Source: CAZGUH01 sp964529005
GTDB taxonomy: Bacteria > Actinomycetota > Acidimicrobiia > Acidimicrobiales > Ilumatobacteraceae
Length of the DNA: 64,000 nt
Direction of reading: 5' to 3'
Assembly (NCBI GenBank): GCA_964529005.1
Contig: CAZGUH010000018.1
Location: forward strand, 10,732-74,731
Shown here: one piece after another, positions 59,136-64,000 of the stretch
Numbering within the stretch: position 1 is the first letter of the stretch
Layout: every line of letters starts with the position of its first letter
Program-made: the position numbers and the translations under genes
The notes under the pieces: generated by a model
What the model was told of the DNA's origin: nothing
Seen by the model: only the letters and a program-made list of their open reading frames with translations
Databases searched by the model: none

Positions 59136-60202
59136 GCGATCGCGCGCTGGCGACCCGCTTCACGCGCCTCGTCGGGTGCCGGCTGCCCGTGGTGCAGACG
59201 GGCATGGGATGGGTGTCGGGGGCGCGGCTCACCGCAGCGACGAGCGCGGCCGGCGGGTTCGGCATCCTCGCCGGCGTCACGATGAGCTTCGAGCAGCTGC
59301 GCGAGGCGGTGGCGTCCGTGCGCGGTCGCACCGACGCGCCGTTCGGCGTGAACTTCCGTGCCGATCAAGGCGACCTGCTCGACCGCGTCGCGTTCGCGGT
59401 CGACCAGGGCGTCCGGTTGGTGAGCTTCGCCGGCCTGCCGCACAAGGACGCGATCGGCCGCTGCCACGAGGCGGGCGTGTTGCTGATGGCGACGGTCGGC
59501 GCACGGCGGCACGCCGAGAAGGTGCTCGACATGGGCGTCGACGTCGTCATCGCGCAAGGCGGTGAAGGTGGCGGCCACACCGGGACGATCCCGACGTCGT
59601 TGCTGACGCCCGAGGTGGTCGATGCGGTGGGCGACCGCATCCCGGTGCTCGCGGCCGGCGGCATCTACGACGGCCGCGGGTTGGTGGCCGCCCTCGCGTG
59701 GGGCGCCGACGGCGTCGCGATGGGGACACGATTCCTGCTGACCCAGGAGAGCCGAGTGCCCGAGCACGTGAAGGAGCGCTACTTCGCCGCGGGTCTCACC
59801 GACACGATCGTCACCACCGCGCTCGACGGCGCGCCGCAGCGCGTCATCAGCACCGATCTGGTGACACGCCTCGCCCGCTCGCCGCGGCTGCTGCGTTTGC
59901 CGCGCGCGCTCGGCGCGGCGATGCGGTTCCGTCGGCACGCGGGCATGTCGATCCCGGCGATGCTGCGCGAGGGGCTGGCCATGCGGCGCCACCAGGACCT
60001 GCCGTGGTCGCAGGTGCTGCTCGCCGCGCAGGCGCCGATGATGATCAAGTCCGGGCTCGTGGACGGCGACCCCGGCGCAGGTGTGCTGCCGACGGGGCAA
60101 GTCGTCGGAACGTTGCGATCGGCGCCCTCGGTCGCGGAGCTGCTCGCCTCGCTCGAGGAGCAGGCGATCGCGACGCTGGCGCGATTGGAGGAGCACCGGT
60201 GA
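59132..60202 (+). CDS. ipdC: IpdC-like flavin-dependent (nitronate-monooxygenase-fold) enzyme
   Basis: 356 residues, essentially the length of mycobacterial IpdC. TIM barrel of the 2-nitropropane-dioxygenase family. P-V-V-Q-T-G-M-G-W-V is near 19-28, A-Q-G-G-E-G-G-G-H-T-G near 140-150 and A-A-G-G-I near 174 for FMN phosphate, then W-G-A-D-G-V-A-M-G-T-R-F near 190. IpdC is a flavin enzyme needed in HIP catabolism, working on the CoA-activated C/D fragment upstream of EchA20/IpdAB. The order echA20-ipdA-ipdB-ipdC supports the assignment. Confidence 0.9.
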   Translation: MSDRALATRFTRLVGCRLPVVQTGMGWVSGARLTAATSAAGGFGILAGVTMSFEQLREAVASVRGRTDAPFGVNFRADQGDLLDRVAFAVDQGVRLVSFAGLPHKDAIGRCHEAGVLLMATVGARRHAEKVLDMGVDVVIAQGGEGGGHTGTIPTSLLTPEVVDAVGDRIPVLAAGGIYDGRGLVAALAWGADGVAMGTRFLLTQESRVPEHVKERYFAAGLTDTIVTTALDGAPQRVISTDLVTRLARSPRLLRLPRALGAAMRFRRHAGMSIPAMLREGLAMRRHQDLPWSQVLLAAQAPMMIKSGLVDGDPGAGVLPTGQVVGTLRSAPSVAELLASLEEQAIATLARLEEHR

Positions 60203-60651
60203 GCACCCCCACGGTCCCCGCGATCGACGGATGGTTCGAGATCGGCGACGGCGGCCGCCCGCACCTCGTCGGCAGCCGGTGCGAACGGTGCCCGACCGTC
60301 GTGTTCCCGCGCTCGGCCGGCCGCTGCCCGAACCCGCGATGCTCGGGCGCGCTCGCCGACACGGCGCTGTCGTCCACCGGGACGATCTGGAGCTACACCG
60401 ACGCCCAGTACAAACCGCCGCCGCCGTACATCGCCGCGTCGGAGCCGTTCGAGCCGTTCGCCGTCGCCGCGGTCGAGCTGGCCGACGAGAAGCTGGTGGT
60501 GCTCGGGCAGGTGGCGAGCGGCTTCGGCGTCGACGACCTGCGCGTCGGCGATCCGGTCGAGCTCGTCGTCGAGCCGCTGTATCAGATCGACGGGGTCGAC
60601 CATCTGATCTGGCGATGGCGGCCGACGACCGCGAGGGGGAGCGAGAGATGA
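60199..60651 (+). CDS. DUF35 zinc-ribbon/OB-fold thiolase partner
   Basis: 150 residues. A rubredoxin-like zinc ribbon with Cys28, Cys31, Cys43 and Cys48 is followed by an OB fold containing the typical P-F-A-V-A-A-V-E-L near 90-98. DUF35 proteins bind thiolase-like partners such as Ltp2 and supply the CoA pocket or activate them, as ChsH2's DUF35 domain does for steroid side-chain retro-aldol cleavage. GTGA overlap with ipdC and ATGA overlap with the thiolase-like gene argue that it forms a complex with the latter. Confidence 0.9.
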   Translation: MSTPTVPAIDGWFEIGDGGRPHLVGSRCERCPTVVFPRSAGRCPNPRCSGALADTALSSTGTIWSYTDAQYKPPPPYIAASEPFEPFAVAAVELADEKLVVLGQVASGFGVDDLRVGDPVELVVEPLYQIDGVDHLIWRWRPTTARGSER

Positions 60652-61832
60652 GCGTCGTCGTTCTCGGCGCGGGGATGCACCCGTGGGGGAAGTGGGGCCG
60701 CAACTTCGCCGACTACGGCGTCGAGGCCGCCCAGCGGGCGATGGAGGATGCCGGCGTCGAATGGACCGACGTGCAATTCCTCGCCGCCGGCGAGACCGTG
60801 CGCAACGGCTATCCCGGATTCGTCGCCGCGTCGACGTTCGCCCAGGCGCTCGGATGGACGGGGGCCCGCATCGCGTCGTGCTATGCCGCGTGCGCATCCG
60901 GCAGCGCCGCGATCGACGCGGCGCGCACGCGCATCCTCGCCGGCCTGTGCGACGTCGCGCTCGTCGTCGGCGCCGACACGACCCCGAAGGGCTTCCTCGC
61001 GCCGGTCGGCGGCGACCGCTGGGACGATCCGGACTGGTTGCGCTTCCGTCTGCTCGGCGCGACCAACCCGACGTACTTCGCGCTCTACGCCCGCCGGCGG
61101 ATCGACCTCTACGGGGCGACGCCGGGCGACTTCGCCCGGGTGAAGGTGAAGAACGCGCGCCACGGGATCGACAATCCGTACGCCCGCTACCGCAAGCCGG
61201 TGACCGAGGACGAGGTGATGTCCTCAGCGGTCGTCGCCGACCCCTTGCACCTGCTCGACATCTGCGCCACGTCCGACGGCGGCGCGGCGGTCGTGCTGGC
61301 GTCGGAGGAGTTCGCCCGCACGCGCATGAACCCGCGCGACATGGTGCGTGTGCGCGCGGTCGCGTGTGTCACGCCGCAGTTCCCCAACGGCATCATCGAG
61401 ATGCCGAACTTCGCCACCGACTCGGCCGCCGCGGCGCCGCCCGCGCCGGCGTTCAAGGACTCGATCGCCCGCGCGGCCTACGAGGAAGCCGGCCTCGGGC
61501 CCGACGACGTGAACGTGGCCGAGGTGTACGACCTGTCGACGGCGCTCGAGCTCGACTGGTACGAGCACATCGGCCTGTGCGCTCCCGGAGAGGCCGAGCG
61601 TCTGCTCAACGACGGCGTCACGACCATCGGGGGCCGCGTGCCGGTCAACCCCTCGGGCGGGTTGGCGTGCTTCGGCGAGGCCGTGCCCGCGCAAGCGATC
61701 GCACAGGTCTGCGAGATCACGTGGCAGTTGCAAGGACGCGCCGAGGGTCGCCAGGTCGAGGGCGCGCGCGTCGGCATCACGGCCAACCAGGGTCTCTTCG
61801 GCCACGGATCCTCCGTCATCTTGTCGAAGTAG
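60648..61832 (+). CDS. Thiolase-like lipid-transfer protein (possible retro-aldolase)
   Basis: 394 residues, thiolase fold of the SCP-x/Ltp group. The nucleophile segment S-C-Y-A-A-C-A-S-G-S-A-A (77-88) keeps Cys82. The usual G-H-P motif is replaced by G-L-A-C-F-G-E-A-V-P-A near 345-355, so Glu stands where the catalytic His should be. The C-terminal C-x-G motif is replaced by G-L-F-G-H-G-S-S. A normal thiolysis centre is therefore absent. With its coupled DUF35 partner, it resembles the Ltp aldolases that split a 3-hydroxy (or tertiary-alcohol) acyl-CoA. In mycobacteria FadA6 does the thiolysis step of this pathway. A true thiolase is not present in the window. Confidence 0.87.
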   Translation: MSVVVLGAGMHPWGKWGRNFADYGVEAAQRAMEDAGVEWTDVQFLAAGETVRNGYPGFVAASTFAQALGWTGARIASCYAACASGSAAIDAARTRILAGLCDVALVVGADTTPKGFLAPVGGDRWDDPDWLRFRLLGATNPTYFALYARRRIDLYGATPGDFARVKVKNARHGIDNPYARYRKPVTEDEVMSSAVVADPLHLLDICATSDGGAAVVLASEEFARTRMNPRDMVRVRAVACVTPQFPNGIIEMPNFATDSAAAAPPAPAFKDSIARAAYEEAGLGPDDVNVAEVYDLSTALELDWYEHIGLCAPGEAERLLNDGVTTIGGRVPVNPSGGLACFGEAVPAQAIAQVCEITWQLQGRAEGRQVEGARVGITANQGLFGHGSSVILSK

Positions 61833-61834
61833 GC

Positions 61835-62992
61835 ATGGATCTCACCTGGACCGAAGCGGAGGACGCGTTTCGCGCCGAGGCGCGCGCGTGGTTGCACGAG
61901 AACCTGGCGGCGTGGCGCGGGCAGTTCTCCGGACGCCTGGCCTCCGGCGACACCGCCGAGGGGTTCGAGCAGCACCTCGTCTGGGAGCGCATGCTGTACG
62001 ACGCGCGCTGGGCCGTGGTCTCGTGGCCCGAGGAGCACGGCGGCCGCGAGGCCTCGCTGTTCGAGTGGCTGATCTTCGAGGAGGAGTACTACGCCGCCGG
62101 AGCGCCGCAGCGCGTCACGCAGAACGGGATCTTCCTGCTCGCGCCGTCGGTGTTCGAGTTCGGGAACGACGAGCAGAAGGCTCACATCCTGCCGCGGATG
62201 GCCGCGGCGCACGACCTGTGGTGCCAGGGGTGGTCCGAGCCCAACGCCGGGTCCGATCTCGCCAGCTTGCAGTGCCGGGCGCGCCGCGTCGACGGCGGCT
62301 GGGTGCTCGACGGGCAGAAGACGTGGACGACGCGCGGCGCGTTCTGCACCCACCTGTTCGGGCTCTTCCGGACTGATCCGCAGAGCGAGCGCCATCGCGG
62401 GCTGACCTACCTGCTCGTGCCGCTGAGCCTTCCCGGCATCACGGTGCGCGGCTTCGGCCGCCTCGACGGCGACGAGGGTTTCGCCGAGGTCTTCTTCGAC
62501 GAGGCGTTCCTGCCCGACGACGCGATCCCGGGCGGCCCGGTGCTGGGCGAGGCCGAGCGCGGGTGGTCGGTGGCGATGGCGACGACGTCGTCGGAGCGCG
62601 GGCTCACGTTGCGTTCGCCCGGCCGGTTCTGCGCGTCGGCCGAGCGGTTGATCGAGCTCTACAAGCAGTGCGGATCGCCGCCGCACCTGCGCGACCGGGT
62701 GGTCGACGTGTGGGTGCGCGCCGAGGCGTACCGGGTGCAGACGCTCGAGGTGGTGACCCGCCAGATCGAGGGGCGCCCTGCCGGCGCGGAGACCAGCCTG
62801 GTGAAGATCTGGTGGTCGGAGCTCGACATCGACATCAACGCGATCGCGATGGAGCTGCTCGACCAAGCGGCGGTCATCGACGGGGAATGGACGAAGGCAT
62901 GGCAGTTCTCGCTGTCCGGCCCGATCTATGCCGGGACCAACGAGATCCAGCGCAACATCGCCGCCGAGCGCGTGCTGGGCCTGCCGAGGTGA
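61835..62992 (+). CDS. Acyl-CoA dehydrogenase, large subunit type (FadE30/31-like)
   Basis: 385 residues. N-terminal helical domain, then W-C-Q-G-W-S-E-P-N-A-G-S-D-L-A-S (about 130-145), K-T-W-T-T-R-G near 165, and C-terminal P-I-Y-A-G-T-N-E-I-Q-R-N (363-374). The residue before G-T, normally the catalytic Glu, is Ala366. Steroid-specific actinobacterial acyl-CoA dehydrogenases form alpha2beta2 tetramers in which only one kind of subunit is catalytic. It pairs with the next gene, as FadE31 pairs with FadE32/FadE33 in the KstR2 regulon. Two bases separate it from the thiolase-like stop. Confidence 0.9.
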   Translation: MDLTWTEAEDAFRAEARAWLHENLAAWRGQFSGRLASGDTAEGFEQHLVWERMLYDARWAVVSWPEEHGGREASLFEWLIFEEEYYAAGAPQRVTQNGIFLLAPSVFEFGNDEQKAHILPRMAAAHDLWCQGWSEPNAGSDLASLQCRARRVDGGWVLDGQKTWTTRGAFCTHLFGLFRTDPQSERHRGLTYLLVPLSLPGITVRGFGRLDGDEGFAEVFFDEAFLPDDAIPGGPVLGEAERGWSVAMATTSSERGLTLRSPGRFCASAERLIELYKQCGSPPHLRDRVVDVWVRAEAYRVQTLEVVTRQIEGRPAGAETSLVKIWWSELDIDINAIAMELLDQAAVIDGEWTKAWQFSLSGPIYAGTNEIQRNIAAERVLGLPR

Positions 62993-62996
62993 TGAC

Positions 62997-63965
62997 ATGA
63001 GGTTCGGCTTCGACACCGACCAGGAAGCGTTCCGCGACACGACGCGCGCTCTGCTCGACGAGCGCTGCACGCCGGCCGCGGTGCGCGCCGCATGGGGCGA
63101 CGCGCCGGGAGAGCTGGACCGCTCCACGTGGGCGGCGCTCGCCGAGATGGGCGCGACGTCGGTGCTGGCGCCGGAGGCGACCGGCGGGCTCGGCCTCGAC
63201 GCCACGTGGCTCGTGCTGCTGCTGGAAGAGGCGGGGCGCTGCGCGTTGCCGTATCCGTTCGTGGAGACCGCCGCAGTCGCCGCGCCGCTCGTGCCGGAAC
63301 GGGTCGTCGGCGGCCAGGTGCTGGCCACAGATCTCGGTGGGCCGTACGTCCCGTATGCGTCCGACGCAGATGCGTTCCTGCTGCGCGCCGACGACGGCGG
63401 CCTCGTCGTCGTCGATCGCTCCGACGTGAAGGTCACGCCCGTCACGACCGTCGACGGCGGCCTGCGCGCCGGGACCGTCGACGGGGCAGGCCGCGGCGAG
63501 GCGGTCTGCGGGCCGGACGGGGCCGAGGCCGCGTTCGACCGCGGCGCGCTCGGCGTCGCCGCTGTTCTCGTCGGGCTCGCCGAGCGCATGCTGGCGATGA
63601 CCGTCGAGTACGTGACGTCGCGCCAGCAGTTCGGCGTCGCCGTGGGATCGTTCCAGGCCGTCAAGCATCACCTCGCCGATGCTGCGCTGCGGCTCCAGTT
63701 CGCCCGACCGCTGGTGCGGCGCGCGGCGTGGTCCCTGGCCACGGGCGCGCCGACCGCGGGGTCGGACGTGTCCGCGGCCAAGGCGCTCGCCACCGAGGCC
63801 GCCGCCGTCGCGGGGCGCAAGGCGCTCCAGTGCCACGGGGCCATCGGGTACACGGTCGAGCACGACCTGCACCTGTTCATGAAGCGCGCCTGGGCGTTGC
63901 AGGCCTCGTGGGGCAGCGCCGCCTGGCATCGACGGCGCATCGGCGATGCGCTCGGGCTCGCCTGA
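62997..63965 (+). CDS. Acyl-CoA dehydrogenase, short subunit type (FadE32/33-like)
   Basis: 322 residues, the reduced length typical of FadE32/FadE33. The middle domain is shortened. The C-terminal helices keep S-R-Q-Q-F-G-V-A-V-G-S-F-Q near 204-216, the R-x-x-F-G-x-x-x-x-x-x-Q motif used for FAD. H-G-A-I-G-Y-T-V-E-H-D-L-H near 281-293 follows, with K-R-A-W-A-L-Q after it. Glu289 in Y-T-V-E-H is a candidate base for the tetramer, since the classical site reads A-S-W-G. GAGGTGA sits before the ATG. It is the last gene in the window; the 35 bases after its stop carry no feature. Confidence 0.88.
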   Translation: MRFGFDTDQEAFRDTTRALLDERCTPAAVRAAWGDAPGELDRSTWAALAEMGATSVLAPEATGGLGLDATWLVLLLEEAGRCALPYPFVETAAVAAPLVPERVVGGQVLATDLGGPYVPYASDADAFLLRADDGGLVVVDRSDVKVTPVTTVDGGLRAGTVDGAGRGEAVCGPDGAEAAFDRGALGVAAVLVGLAERMLAMTVEYVTSRQQFGVAVGSFQAVKHHLADAALRLQFARPLVRRAAWSLATGAPTAGSDVSAAKALATEAAAVAGRKALQCHGAIGYTVEHDLHLFMKRAWALQASWGSAAWHRRRIGDALGLA

Positions 63966-64000
63966 CCATCGTAAGGCGGCGAAGTCAAGGGGTTTGGGGG

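Noticed and set aside
60648..61832. Calling the thiolase-like gene fadA6
   Set aside because: The position in an ipd operon is tempting, but the G-H-P and C-x-G motifs required for thiolysis are missing and a DUF35 partner is present.

Overview
The window is GC-rich throughout (judged by eye) and is packed with same-strand genes joined by ATGA/GTGA stop-start overlaps. It has many GTG starts, F420-type luciferase-like oxidoreductases and several lipoprotein ABC importers. This points to an actinobacterium. I infer Acidimicrobiia or a relative, but no rRNA or other marker is present to prove it. There are 61 protein genes and no tRNA, rRNA, CRISPR array or insertion sequence that I could see. 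Almost every gene belongs to acyl-CoA or steroid-type catabolism.

Layout, left to right. A MaoC hydratase pair (1-811, -) diverges from a TetR gene (898) that precedes a luciferase-like gene (1619-2545). An SDR (2498-3364, -) diverges from a peptide-type ABC importer operon ending in another SDR (3542-9985). A VOC gene (10022-10528, -) diverges from a thioesterase (10638), which is followed by a CaiB-type CoA-transferase (11398-12582). Next is a branched-chain-amino-acid-type importer operon that also encodes an acetone-carboxylase/hydantoinase-like HyuA and HyuB, an SDR and a VOC protein (12836-23493). An amidohydrolase, ADP-forming acyl-CoA synthetase, luciferase-like and TetR operon follows (23686-28664). 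A second HyuA (28686-30794, -) diverges from a second HyuB, a ketopantoate-reductase-like gene and a KstR2-like TetR gene (30973-34236). A ten-gene leftward operon (43319 down to 34243) carries a sulfonate/nitrate-type importer, an enoyl-CoA hydratase, two CoA-transferases, an unknown 171-residue protein, a VOC protein and a 2-hydroxyacid dehydrogenase. SDRs, a double-domain CoA-transferase, an SMP-30 lactonase, a zinc alcohol dehydrogenase and a second KstR2-like regulator fill 43450-53524. A luciferase-like, acyl-CoA dehydrogenase and SDR operon (53685-56669) leads into a recognisable cholesterol C/D-ring operon (echA20, ipdA, ipdB, ipdC, DUF35, thiolase-like, two acyl-CoA dehydrogenases; 56732-63965).

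What ties the region together is a short palindrome close to the published KstR2 operator (AnCAAGnnCTTGnT). I read 16 good copies and two half-sites, nearly all in promoters and before almost every operon. Many overlap a recognisable -35 or -10 element. My reading is that one or both KstR2-like repressors control a 60-kb catabolic regulon. In it, three types of importer bring in substrates, CoA-transferases and the ADP-forming synthetase activate them, SDRs, luciferase-like enzymes and acyl-CoA dehydrogenases oxidise them, and the Ipd module cleaves the last rings. The substrates of the upstream operons are unknown.

Two 100-N scaffold gaps (6207-6306, 13035-13134) are each flanked by an identical 55-bp sequence. 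They are almost certainly unmerged contig overlaps rather than missing DNA. Removing one copy restores a GTGA junction in the first case and one continuous reading frame in the second.
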